Assembly (NCBI GenBank): GCA_036264135.1
Contig: DATARN010000199.1
Coordinates: forward strand, 1 to 38,429
Source: DATARN01 sp036264135
Lineage (GTDB): Bacteria; Actinomycetota; Acidimicrobiia; Acidimicrobiales; Palsa-688
Length of the DNA stretch: 38,429 nt
Reading direction: 5' to 3'
Shown: positions 14,095 through 21,774 of the stretch, piece after piece
How the letters are laid out: every line of letters starts with the position of its first letter
How positions within the stretch are numbered: the stretch's first letter is position 1
The notes under the pieces: generated by a model
Told to the model about the DNA's origin: nothing
Databases searched by the model: none
What the model saw: only the letters and a program-made list of their open reading frames with translations
Position numbers and translations under genes: made by a program

Positions 14095-15069
14095 TCAGGC
14101 GCCAGGATGGGCCGTGCGGTAGGCCTCCCAGACCTCGGGGCGCAGCCGTCCACGGTCGGAAACCGGATGCCCCTCGGCCATCGCCCACGCCCGCACGGCC
14201 GCCGTGGTGGGCGCGGGTGGGGCCACCTCGCCCGCCGGCACCAACTGGGCGGCCAGCAGGTCGGCCTGCCGGTAGGTGCCCAGCTCGTCGAGGGCGGCCC
14301 CAAGAAAGCGGTAGCTCCACTCCTCGGCAAGGGGGCGGGTCTCGCAAAAGACGATGGGCACGGAAGGAAACCGCACCTGCGCCTCGGCCAGCCCGTCGGC
14401 GACCACCCCCGGGCGGACCCGCTCCAGCCGGAACACGGCGGAATATCGGTCCTCGACGACCAACGCGGCCCGGGGCAGCGCCGCCAGGTCGGCCAGGAGG
14501 TAGCGCAGCTTGCCCGTCGTGAGCGTGGTGACCAGGTCGGCGAGGGATTTCCGCTCGACCGACGCCACCAGCGCCCCGTCCAGTTCGACGCCGTAGTCGC
14601 CGGCGCGGAGGGGGCGGCGAACCGTGGTCGCCTGCTGGTGGGTGAATCGCCACGGGTAAGTCTCATGGCTGTCCACGATGATGGTGAGCTCGCCCGCCGC
14701 GCTCCGTCGGGTGGGGATGCCGACATTCGGCCGGGCCTGCTTGGCGGTGCGGGCCGTCTGCCAGAAGATGGCCTCCCGGCCACCGCGTATCCGGGTGAAG
14801 ACGATCTGCGAGCGATTCTCTCGGCCGCGGTCCAACACCAGGTCGATGGCCGGCCCTCGCCGCACGCAGCTGCGAACGGGGACCCGCTCGAGGATCTCGG
14901 CCTCTGCGGGCCACGCGGTGGCGGGATGGCAGAAGACCTTGGTGGTGCGGGGCCAGGTCTCGCGGGCCTTCAGCACGACCGCCTCGGGGCCGATCGGCAG
15001 GCGGATGAGATACGGCAGGGTGGATTCCGGGTCGGGGTTCCGGGCCACCACGAACTCACGGCGCACCAT
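14095..15069 (-). CDS. ERCC4-type nuclease fused to an Lsr2-type DNA-binding domain
   Basis: 324 aa from ATG 15067-15069. Residues 1-125 form an N-terminal part I do not recognise. Residues 127-265 are an ERCC4/XPF nuclease domain: VDSHE (132-136), then GDY at 157-159 and VERKSLADL at 171-179, which together make the catalytic GDxnERKx3D motif (D158, E172, R173, K174, D178). Residues 288-321 (AVRAWAMAEGHPVSDRGRL... WEAYRTAH) match the C-terminal DNA-binding domain of Lsr2, the AT-rich minor-groove binder of actinobacteria. All catalytic residues are present. A structure-specific endonuclease targeted to AT-rich or foreign DNA is an attractive inference, not shown. The zinc-ribbon gene follows 28 nt downstream. 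Confidence 0.85.
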   Translation of the reverse strand: MVRREFVVARNPDPESTLPYLIRLPIGPEAVVLKARETWPRTTKVFCHPATAWPAEAEILERVPVRSCVRRGPAIDLVLDRGRENRSQIVFTRIRGGREAIFWQTARTAKQARPNVGIPTRRSAAGELTIIVDSHETYPWRFTHQQATTVRRPLRAGDYGVELDGALVASVERKSLADLVTTLTTGKLRYLLADLAALPRAALVVEDRYSAVFRLERVRPGVVADGLAEAQVRFPSVPIVFCETRPLAEEWSYRFLGAALDELGTYRQADLLAAQLVPAGEVAPPAPTTAAVRAWAMAEGHPVSDRGRLRPEVWEAYRTAHPGA

Positions 15070-15169
15070 CTCAGGACGGGATGGTACGCCGCTTGGGACG
15101 CCCCGCTCGTGTAGCCGCCGCCGCGTGCGGGTAGGTGTAGGCCGGACGAACCACAGGGAGGGAGTGAGT

Positions 15170-15328
15170 ATGGCCAAAATGCCTCAGCCGTGCGGCCATC
15201 CGGGGTGCCAGTGCACTGTGGACAGCTTGACTGTGGGTGAGACCTACTGCAGCGAGGTGTGCGCCTCCGAGACGATGCACGAGCATGCGGACAACTGCCC
15301 CTGCGGGCATTCCGCCTGCGCCCATTAG
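15170..15328 (+). CDS. Metallothionein-like protein
   Basis: 52 aa with eight cysteines (8, 13, 15, 27, 31, 43, 45, 50) and several histidines in the arrangement of bacterial SmtA/MymT-like metallothioneins: CGHPGCQC at the start, YCSEVCA in the middle, and CPCGHSAC at the end. It should bind zinc, copper or cadmium in a cluster. ATG 15170 is preceded by GGGAGGGAG. It diverges from the ERCC4 gene. The gene is short and easily missed in longer frames. Confidence 0.85.
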   Translation: MAKMPQPCGHPGCQCTVDSLTVGETYCSEVCASETMHEHADNCPCGHSACAH

Positions 15329-15408
15329 CCAGGAAATTCGCGAAAAATCCGGCGCCCGCACGGGCCGGTCCTTATGCTCGACTTGTCCACCCGGGAAAGG
15401 ACATCACG

Positions 15409-15915
15409 ATGAGCAACTATCCAGGCGGTTCGAGCTGGGCTCCCATGCCGCCGGAGCCGCCCCGGCCGCCGGTTACTCGTGGTGCCCCGCCGCCTTCGGT
15501 GCTGACCGCGGTGAGGTTGATGTTCATCCGGGCGGCGTTGAGCGTGATCAGTGTTGTCGTGGCGGTGACCAGCAAGGACGCGATCAAGAAGGCCGTCATC
15601 CAGAGCGACAGCACCCTCACGCCGGCCCAGGTCAATACCGCGGTCAATATCGGAATTGGGGTGGCCGTCGTATTCGGCATCGGCTTCCTGGTGCTTTATA
15701 CCATTCTCGCCTTGCAGCTGGGCAAGGGGAAAAACTGGGCCCGGGTGGTGGCCTTGATTTTCGCCATCCTCGGGATTCTGGGCGGCTTGATCTCTGTCGC
15801 ACGGCCGCAGCCGACCCTCAACCGCGTTGTGGCCCTCGTAATTGCTCTGGTGGACGTCGGGATTTTCGTGACCCTGGTGCAGCGCCGGACGAGGGAGTTC
15901 TTCGTCGGCGTTTAG
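15409..15915 (+). CDS. Multi-pass membrane protein, unknown function
   Basis: 168 aa. A proline-rich cytoplasmic N-terminus (about 1-30) is followed by four hydrophobic segments: VLTAVRLMFIRAALSVISVVVAV, IGIGVAVVFGIGFLVLYTILAL, VVALIFAILGILGGLISVA and VVALVIALVDVGIFVTLV. ATG 15409 follows GGGAAAGGA. This pattern is common among actinobacterial membrane proteins of unknown role. Its TAG stop shares bases with the stop of the convergent SDR gene (TTAG, 15912-15915). Confidence 0.75.
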   Translation: MSNYPGGSSWAPMPPEPPRPPVTRGAPPPSVLTAVRLMFIRAALSVISVVVAVTSKDAIKKAVIQSDSTLTPAQVNTAVNIGIGVAVVFGIGFLVLYTILALQLGKGKNWARVVALIFAILGILGGLISVARPQPTLNRVVALVIALVDVGIFVTLVQRRTREFFVGV

Positions 15916-16829
15916 CTGCGGGGCGACGCGCCGGCCCGGCCGCCCGGGCCCATGGGCAGCCGGCGTTGGCCGGCGGTGGCGTGCAGCAGATCATCGAGGC
16001 GGGCCATGTCGCGCGGTGCGACCCGGGCGACCAACGCGGGTAGTGCGGCTCGCGGTAGCCACAGCAGCGGCCGGATCCACGACTGGCCGTAGACGCGTAG
16101 GGAGCGTCGGTCGATACCGGTGAGGAGCCGCTCGACCGCCGGGGCGAGGGGCGCGGTGGTGTTGGCGGCCCAGGGAAGGCGGGAGCGCATGCGGCGCAGC
16201 GGCTCATCCTCGTCGGCGCCGCGCACCATGTCGGTATCGGTCCACGACAGGTAGGCGACGCCCACGGTGACGCCGCGGTGGGCGACCTCGGCGCCCAGCG
16301 CCTGGGCGAACGCCTCGACCCCCGCCTTGCTGGCCGCGTAGGCCGCCATCAGGGGCCCGGGGGCCACCGCGGCCAGCGACGCCATCTGCAACAGGTAGCC
16401 GCGTGAGTTGACGAGGGCCGGGAGAAAGGCCCGGGCGGTGGCGACCGAGCCCAACAGGTTGACCTCGATGACGCGGGCAAAGGTTTCCGGGTCGGAGTCG
16501 GCGACGGGGCCGCCGATGGCGATGCCGGCGTTGGCGACGACGATGTCGATCCGGCCGAACTCGGCGACCACCTCGGCGGCGACGGCCTGCATCCGGCTCA
16601 GGTCGGTGACATCGGCAACCCACGAGCGGGCGGGGCTATGGCGCCGGCACGCCTCGGCGGTGGCCGACAGCTCGTCGGGTTCCAGCCCGACCAGGGCGAC
16701 GGCAGTCCCCCGCGCCGCCAGCCGGCGGGCGAGGGCGGCACCGACGCCTCGCGCCGCCCCGGTCACCACCGCCGTCCGCCTCTCGGGTCCGGTGCGGATG
16801 GGACCATCGCCGGCGCCGGGGAGCGTCAC
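15912..16829 (-). CDS. SDR-family oxidoreductase
   Basis: 305 aa, longer than a minimal SDR, with a C-terminal extension of about 60 residues (SWIRPLLWLPRAALPALVARVAPRDMARLDDLLH) like that of SadH-type proteins. Motifs: TGAARGVG cofactor loop at about residues 24-31, NAGIA, catalytic Ser in LLQMASLAAVAPG, and YAASKAGVE (YxxxK). It is coupled to the monooxygenase-hydrolase gene by a 4-nt ATGA overlap at 16826-16829. In that operon it may interconvert the alcohol and ketone that feed the monooxygenase. Confidence 0.9.
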   Translation of the reverse strand: MTLPGAGDGPIRTGPERRTAVVTGAARGVGAALARRLAARGTAVALVGLEPDELSATAEACRRHSPARSWVADVTDLSRMQAVAAEVVAEFGRIDIVVANAGIAIGGPVADSDPETFARVIEVNLLGSVATARAFLPALVNSRGYLLQMASLAAVAPGPLMAAYAASKAGVEAFAQALGAEVAHRGVTVGVAYLSWTDTDMVRGADEDEPLRRMRSRLPWAANTTAPLAPAVERLLTGIDRRSLRVYGQSWIRPLLWLPRAALPALVARVAPRDMARLDDLLHATAGQRRLPMGPGGRAGASPRS

Positions 16830-19249
16830 GGCGCCACCCGGGATTCCGCCACCAGCTTGCGGATCAGGTCGGCGACGACTTCGGGGGCCTCGAGGGGCGT
16901 CATGTGGCCCACGCCCGCCAGCTCGGTCACGCCGGTGCCGTGCGGCAGCCGCTCGGCGATGCGGTAGGCGTGGACCGGCGGCGTCAGGCGGTCGGCCGAG
17001 CCGACCAGCACGTGGACCGGCACGTCCAGCCCGGCCAGACCGTCGCCCACCTCGAGGGTCTCGAGCACCCGGCCCCAGGCGCCGCGGGACCGCCGATTGC
17101 AGGCGTGGACCAGCGAAGCGTTGAGGGCCACCATGTCCGCCGGGGAGGAACGACCCATCGTGCCGTAGCGCAGGGCGGCCCGGGTCAACCGGTTGGCCGG
17201 CCCGAGGGGAGCGGCGGAGCGCAGCAGGTGGCGGTGGGCGGCGGCGGCCAGACGGGCCGGGCGGGACGGGAAGACCCGGGCCGAGGCGACCAGGTCACCG
17301 AAGCCGGTCGAGGCGAGCAGGGCGCCGGCGGTCCGGGCCACCACCGCCGGCCGGCGCCCGGCCGCCATGATGGTCATGCCGCCCATGCTGTGCCCGACCA
17401 GCACCGCCTTGCCCCCGCCGACCAGCGCCGCCTTGCTCTCGTCGGCCAGCGCCGCCTTTCCCCCGCCGCCCAGCGCCGCCTCTCCCCCGCCGGGCAGGGT
17501 GGCGTCGAGGACCGCCGCCAGGTCGTCGACCAGCGCCTCGACGGAATAGCGGTCCGCCGCCGGCGTATCGCTGCGGCCATGGCCCCGCTGGTCGTAGGTC
17601 ACGACCCGAAACTCGTCGCCCAACGCCCGCATCACGGGCTCCCAGACCCGCGTCGAGTTGCTCCAGCCGTGGACGAGAACGACCGTGGGCGCCTCCGGCC
17701 TGCCCCGTATTTCGGCGTGCAAGGTGACGCCGTCGCTCGACGGGATCCGCAGCGTGCGCGGCGATGACGGATGCAAAGCCATTTCGGCCCCCTTTTCCCC
17801 CAGGAAGTGATATTCGTGCCGGTCGACGCGTCGCGTCTGGCGGCGAAAGGCGAGCGTCGTGCCCGGCCATAGCGTCGGGTTGCGGCCGGCGGCGTTCAGG
17901 TACCAGCTGCGGCACCCACCCCGCGCCCAGACGGTGCGGGACAGCCGCGCCTGGAGATCGCCGTTCCACCGGGCCTCGGCCTCGGCCCGGGCGTCGAGGG
18001 CGCGGTGGCCATCCAGGGCCCGTAGGTAGTCGGTGACGTACGCCAGCTGCGACTCGATGATGTGCACCATCGAGGTGTGGCCGACGCCGGTGTTGGGGCC
18101 CACGACGAGGCAGAGGTTGGGGAAGCCGGCGATCGTCGTACCCCGCAGCGCCCGCATGTCGTCGCCCCAGACCTGGGCCAGGCTGCGCCCGTCGGCGCCG
18201 TAGACCCGCTCGGCGATGGGCAGGTCGACGGCGTGGAAGCCGGTGGCGAAGATGATGGCGTCGGCCCGCCGGGCGGTGCCGTCGGCGGCGATCACGGTGT
18301 CGCCCTCGACGCTGGCCAGGGCGGAGGCGACCACCTCGACGTTGCCCCGGGTGAGGGCCGGGTAATAGTCGTTGGAGAGCAGGATCCGTTTGCAGCCCAT
18401 GACGTAGTCGGGGGTCAGGGCGGCCCGCAGGGCGGGATCGGCGACCGCCGCCGCCAGGTGGTGCTCGGCCAGCCGCTGGGCCGTCGCCAGCAGCGCCGGC
18501 TGGCGGGTGAAGGCGGGGACGTACGACTCCCGGGCGGCGTAGATGGACAGGCGGGCCAGCCGGCGGGCCGCCGGGACGTGGCGGTAGAGCCACCGCTCGG
18601 CGCCGCGGTAGCGCCGGTCGGTGCGGGGCAGGACCCATGCGGGAGTTCGCTGGAAAAGGGTGATGGTCGCGGCCCGGCGTTGTACTTCGGGCACGATCTG
18701 GATGGCCGACGCCCCGGTGCCGATGACCGCCACCCGCCGTCCATCGATCTCGGCGCCGTGGTCCCAGCGGGCGGAATGGAAGACCGTTCCCGGGAACGAC
18801 TCGATCCCCGGAACGTCGGGGGTCGCCGGTTCGGCGAGGGGGCCGGCGGCGGACACGAGGAGGTCGGCCGCCAGCGGGCCCCGGCTGGTCTGGAGCCGCC
18901 AGCAGGCCGCCTCGCCGTCCCAGCGGGCCTCGGTCACCTCGCAGCCGAACCGGATGTGCGGCCGCAGGTGGTAGCGCTCGGCGATCCCCTCGAGGTAGGC
19001 CAGGATCTCGGGCTGGCGGGAGAAACTGTGCGTCCACTCGGGGTTGAGGGCGAAGGAGAAGGAATACAGCTGCGACGGCACGTCGCAGGCGCAGCCCGGG
19101 TAAGTGTTGTCCCGCCACGTCCCGCCCACGCCGTCGGCCCGCTCGAGGATGACGAAGTCGTCGATACCGGCCTCGGCCACCTTCACGCCGGCGCCGAGAC
19201 CGCCGAAGCCGGTGCCGATCACCGCCACCCGGACGTGCTCGACGGTCAC
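16826..19249 (-). CDS. Flavin monooxygenase (Baeyer-Villiger type) fused to alpha/beta hydrolase
   Basis: 807 aa. Residues 1-489 are a complete class B flavin monooxygenase: FAD motif GTGFGG at 12-17, DNTYPGCACDVPSQLYSFSF at 48-66, the Baeyer-Villiger fingerprint FxGxxxHxxxW at 152-162 (F152, G154, H158, W162), NADPH motif GTGASA at 177-182 and FATGFH. Residues 490-807 are a complete alpha/beta hydrolase: HGWSNSTRVW oxyanion region, nucleophile S621 in GHSMGG, D753 and H782. A repeat of four 8-residue units lies at 587-618. The reaction pair would be ketone to ester, then ester hydrolysis. GTG 19247-19249 overlaps the TetR stop by 4 nt. A strong Shine-Dalgarno and ATG at the domain junction suggest a fused two-gene ancestor. 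Confidence 0.9.
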   Translation of the reverse strand: MTVEHVRVAVIGTGFGGLGAGVKVAEAGIDDFVILERADGVGGTWRDNTYPGCACDVPSQLYSFSFALNPEWTHSFSRQPEILAYLEGIAERYHLRPHIRFGCEVTEARWDGEAACWRLQTSRGPLAADLLVSAAGPLAEPATPDVPGIESFPGTVFHSARWDHGAEIDGRRVAVIGTGASAIQIVPEVQRRAATITLFQRTPAWVLPRTDRRYRGAERWLYRHVPAARRLARLSIYAARESYVPAFTRQPALLATAQRLAEHHLAAAVADPALRAALTPDYVMGCKRILLSNDYYPALTRGNVEVVASALASVEGDTVIAADGTARRADAIIFATGFHAVDLPIAERVYGADGRSLAQVWGDDMRALRGTTIAGFPNLCLVVGPNTGVGHTSMVHIIESQLAYVTDYLRALDGHRALDARAEAEARWNGDLQARLSRTVWARGGCRSWYLNAAGRNPTLWPGTTLAFRRQTRRVDRHEYHFLGEKGAEMALHPSSPRTLRIPSSDGVTLHAEIRGRPEAPTVVLVHGWSNSTRVWEPVMRALGDEFRVVTYDQRGHGRSDTPAADRYSVEALVDDLAAVLDATLPGGGEAALGGGGKAALADESKAALVGGGKAVLVGHSMGGMTIMAAGRRPAVVARTAGALLASTGFGDLVASARVFPSRPARLAAAAHRHLLRSAAPLGPANRLTRAALRYGTMGRSSPADMVALNASLVHACNRRSRGAWGRVLETLEVGDGLAGLDVPVHVLVGSADRLTPPVHAYRIAERLPHGTGVTELAGVGHMTPLEAPEVVADLIRKLVAESRVAP
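17396..17491 (-). repeat. Four tandem 24-bp units inside the hydrolase domain
   Basis: Units at 17396-17419, 17420-17443, 17444-17467 and 17468-17491 encode, in protein order, GGGEAALG, GGGKAALA, DESKAALV and GGGKAVLV, just before the GHSMGG nucleophile elbow. The last unit corresponds to the strand that normally precedes the nucleophile. The in-frame expansion lengthens the loop before that strand by about 24 residues. Confidence 0.85.
17782..17801 (-). promoter_or_regulatory. Internal Shine-Dalgarno and ATG at the fusion junction
   Basis: On the minus strand a purine-rich run with GGGGGAAAAGGGGG ends a few bases before the ATG at 17780-17782 (residue 490), exactly where the hydrolase domain begins. 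It could allow separate translation of the hydrolase or be a relic of the ancestral gene start. Confidence 0.5.
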
Positions 19250-19938
19250 GGCGTCGCCGCCCGCCGGCCGGCGGACCACGGGAGGTCGGGATCGACCACG
19301 ACGCCGGCGTCGCGGAGGACCCCGGAGAGGGCGGCCCACACCATCTGGGTGACGTAGCCGACGACCTGGGAGCGGCTCATGGCCCGGGTGCGCAGCCACC
19401 ACTCCCCCGTCGCCTGGACCGCCCCGGTGATGCCCTGGGCCCAGGGTTGCGAGCCGGCGGGGTCGAGGTCGAACAGCCGGACGGACTCGTCGATGAGCGA
19501 CGCCAAGGTGGCGGCGATGAACGCCCGGTGTTCCTCGGCCGGCCCCGGGCCGCCCGAGCCGTCGACCGGCGGCTTGCGGGCGATCAGCCAGTACAGGTTG
19601 GGGTGCTCGTCGATCACTTCGAAGTAGGCGGCCACTGCGTCCTGCACGCCCGCCCGCGCCGGACCCTCGGCGGTGAGGGTCGGCAGCAGGCGGGCGAAAA
19701 GCAGCTCGCCGCCCCGCTGGTCGAGGGCCTGCACCAGCGCCGCCTTGTCGTGGAAGTAGCGGTACAGCACCGGCTTGGAGATCCCTGCCTCCGCGGCCAC
19801 GGCATCCATGGCCAGTTCCGGGCCCTGAGCGGCCAGCACGCGAAGGGCGGCGTCGACGAACTCCCGCCGGCGCCGCTCCCGGTGCTCACGCCACCGGTCC
19901 CGCCGGCCGTCAAGGTCCTGAGGTGCGGACACGCTCAC
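19246..19938 (-). CDS. TetR-family regulator of the monooxygenase operon
   Basis: 230 aa. The N-terminal helix-turn-helix spans about residues 22-68: REFVDAALRVLAAQGPELAMDAVAAEAGISKPVLYRYFHDKAALV. The C-terminal ligand domain has a Trp-rich end (GEWWLRTRAMSRSQVVGYVTQMVW) like regulators near lipid or ketone metabolism genes. It begins at GTG 19936-19938, and TAGCAT (19946-19951) ends 7 nt upstream, so the transcript is probably leaderless. The palindrome at 19957-19969 sits in the promoter and is a likely autoregulatory site. Its stop overlaps the monooxygenase start (GTGA). Confidence 0.9.
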   Translation of the reverse strand: MSVSAPQDLDGRRDRWREHRERRRREFVDAALRVLAAQGPELAMDAVAAEAGISKPVLYRYFHDKAALVQALDQRGGELLFARLLPTLTAEGPARAGVQDAVAAYFEVIDEHPNLYWLIARKPPVDGSGGPGPAEEHRAFIAATLASLIDESVRLFDLDPAGSQPWAQGITGAVQATGEWWLRTRAMSRSQVVGYVTQMVWAALSGVLRDAGVVVDPDLPWSAGRRAATP

Positions 19939-19956
19939 CCAGGAGATGCTACTCCT

Positions 19957-19969
19957 GGTAACGGTTACC
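19957..19969. promoter_or_regulatory. Palindrome GGTAAC-G-GTTACC, probable TetR operator
   Basis: A perfect 13-bp palindrome located 5 bp upstream of the -10 of the minus-strand TetR-monooxygenase-SDR operon. The position fits repression of that promoter by the TetR protein it encodes. Confidence 0.6.
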
Positions 19970-19988
19970 GCACGTCACGCGTGGCGCG

Positions 19989-20002
19989 CCACGGGCCCGT
20001 GG
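19989..20002. promoter_or_regulatory. Palindrome CCACGGGCCCGTGG
   Basis: A perfect 14-bp palindrome abutting the proposed -10 (TACCGT, 20003-20008) of the plus-strand TetR gene. It differs in sequence from the site at 19957-19969, so two distinct regulators probably act in this divergent interval. Confidence 0.5.
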
Positions 20003-20014
20003 TACCGTCACGAT

Positions 20015-20686
20015 GTGCAAGAACCCGTTGCATCTTTACTTCCGGAGGCGACCGGCGCTCCATCGCCGGCGGCGCCGGCGGACTCGGACGCGACTGACGC
20101 GTCCAAGGGGGAGCGAACCCGCGCCGCCCTGCTGGCGGCCGCGACCCGCCGCTTCGCCCTCGACGGGTTCCAGCGCACCTCGGTCTCCGATGTGGCCCGC
20201 GACGTCGGGGTCACCGCCGGCGCCCCCTACCGCTATTTCGCCGACAAGGAAGCGCTGTTCCTGGCGGCCGTCGACGCCGACGGCGCCGAGCTGATCGACC
20301 TGGTTCGGGTCAGCGTCTTCGGGCAGCTGGGCGGCCCGATCAGTGCGCTTCTCGGCCGCCTCGCCGACCAGCTGGGGGCGGCGCTCGACCGCCACCCCCT
20401 CGTCGCCCGGGTCCTGAGCGGGGCCGAGCCGATGGGGCCGGCGCGGATTCTGGCGTTGCCCAACCTGGCGACGCTGCGGGGTGAGATCACCGCCCTGCTG
20501 CGCGTCGGCCAAGAGGCGGGCGTGGTCAGGGCCAGCGTCGACCCCGCGGTATTGGCCCTCGCCATCGAAACGACGGTGCTGTACCAGCTGGCCTACATCG
20601 CCACGCTGCGGGGTACAGGCTCCGGCCCCGACGAGGACCGGTGGGCGGCCATGGCGGCGTTGGTCGAGGCGGCGCTGGCGCCCTGA
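20015..20686 (+). CDS. TetR-family transcriptional regulator
   Basis: 223 aa from GTG 20015. An acidic, disordered N-terminal tail (about 1-30) precedes the helix-turn-helix at about 32-78: KGERTRAALLAAATRRFALDGFQRTSVSDVARDVGVTAGAPYRYFADKEALF. The ligand domain is typical in length. TACCGT at 20003-20008 ends 6 nt before the GTG and there is no ribosome site, so it appears leaderless; in-frame upstream starts to 19946 are less likely because they would read through the divergent promoter. It is transcribed away from the monooxygenase operon and could regulate it, itself, or the oxidoreductase that follows on the other strand. Confidence 0.87.
   Translation: MQEPVASLLPEATGAPSPAAPADSDATDASKGERTRAALLAAATRRFALDGFQRTSVSDVARDVGVTAGAPYRYFADKEALFLAAVDADGAELIDLVRVSVFGQLGGPISALLGRLADQLGAALDRHPLVARVLSGAEPMGPARILALPNLATLRGEITALLRVGQEAGVVRASVDPAVLALAIETTVLYQLAYIATLRGTGSGPDEDRWAAMAALVEAALAP
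20016..20032. promoter_or_regulatory. Inverted repeat TGCAA-N7-TTGCA over the TetR start codon
   Basis: Exact 5-bp inverted halves (20016-20020 and 20028-20032) with an AACCCGTT core, overlapping the proposed GTG start of the plus-strand TetR gene. It could be an additional operator. Because it is inside the coding sequence, chance occurrence is possible. Confidence 0.35.
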
Positions 20687-20707
20687 CGGGGGGTCGGGGG
20701 CCCGCCC

Positions 20708-21685
20708 CTACCCCGACGTGGCCGCCCCGAGCGCCAGCACCGCGTCCATGGTCTCCATGATCGCCACCGACTCGGCGAGCGGCATGACCGGGCTCTCCCG
20801 GAGGCCGGCCCGCAGGCAGCGGGCCACCTCATCGGCTTCGTAGCGCAGGCCGTTGCCCTGGCGGGGGTGCTCCACCCGCCGGCGCTCGCCGCCCCGGGAG
20901 ATGACGGTGTACGACGTGAGGGCGTAGAAGTCGCTGTCGATTTCGATGCGCGCCTCGGTACCGACGATCGCGCCCACCGTCGGGCTGCGGGCCGACGACG
21001 TGCAGGTCAGCACGGCATGGGCGCCGCCGGGGTAGCCGAAGATCATCGACGTCTGGCCGTCGACGCCGGTGAAGGCGGCGTCCACCAGGGCGACCATCCG
21101 GGCGGGGCGGCCGAGGACCATCGAGGCGAAGGAGACGGGGTAGACGCCGAGGTCGAGCAGCGCCCCCCCGCCCAGCTCCGGCGCGAACAGCCGCGATTCG
21201 GGGGCGCGGGGAAACCACTGGCCGTGGTCGGCGGCGACGGTCACGATGTCGCCCAGCGCCTTGTCGGCCAGCAGCTGGCGGATCTCCACCATCCCGGGGA
21301 GGAAGCGGGTCCACATGGCCTCCATGAGGAACAGGCCGCGCTGGCGGGCGGTGGCGACCAGGTCGTGGGCCTCGGCGGCGTTCATGGTGAAGGGCTTCTC
21401 GACGAGGACGGGCTTGCCGGCGTCCAGGGCCAGTCGGGTGTTGGGGTGGTGAAAGGGGTGCGGGGTGGCGACATACACCGCGTCGACCTCGGGGTCGGCG
21501 ACCAGGGCGTCATAGGTACCGTGCCGCCTCGGGATCTGGAATGCCTCCCCGAACGCCTCGGCCGACTGAGCCTGACGGGAGCCCACCGCCACCGCCACCC
21601 CAGAGTCGGTCAGATCGAGGTCGGCGGCGAACGTCCGAGCAATGGCCCCGGTGCCCAGAATGCCCCAGCGCAGCGGATCAGTCAT
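20708..21685 (-). CDS. Gfo/Idh/MocA-family oxidoreductase
   Basis: 325 aa. The N-terminal Rossmann domain has RWGILGTGAIARTFAADL (GxGxxA) and VDAVYVATPHPFHHPNTRLALDAGKPVLVEKPFTMNAAEA, with the conserved EKP motif. The C-terminal alpha/beta domain carries GGGALLDLGVYPVSFASMVLG, typical of the dimeric dihydrodiol dehydrogenase/glucose-fructose oxidoreductase branch. It is expected to oxidise or reduce a sugar, inositol or similar polyol with NAD(P). Convergent with the TetR gene (21-nt gap) and divergent from the sulfotransferase. Confidence 0.92.
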   Translation of the reverse strand: MTDPLRWGILGTGAIARTFAADLDLTDSGVAVAVGSRQAQSAEAFGEAFQIPRRHGTYDALVADPEVDAVYVATPHPFHHPNTRLALDAGKPVLVEKPFTMNAAEAHDLVATARQRGLFLMEAMWTRFLPGMVEIRQLLADKALGDIVTVAADHGQWFPRAPESRLFAPELGGGALLDLGVYPVSFASMVLGRPARMVALVDAAFTGVDGQTSMIFGYPGGAHAVLTCTSSARSPTVGAIVGTEARIEIDSDFYALTSYTVISRGGERRRVEHPRQGNGLRYEADEVARCLRAGLRESPVMPLAESVAIMETMDAVLALGAATSG

Positions 21686-21774
21686 CGGTCGGCCGGTCTA
21701 GCACCGCCGGCGCGGGACTGTCGCCCTTCCCCCAGCCGCCCGGCGGGATTCGCCAGCCGGAGTAAGGAGTACAT

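Noticed and set aside
13548..14783. Longer frame joining the zinc-ribbon gene to an Arg/Pro-rich upstream part
   Set aside because: The upstream part is a shadow of the ERCC4 gene; the real start is ATG 14064-14066.
17295..19118. A 607-codon frame on the minus strand in another frame of the monooxygenase gene
   Set aside because: Arg/Pro/Gly-rich shadow; the true frame shows the complete enzyme motifs.
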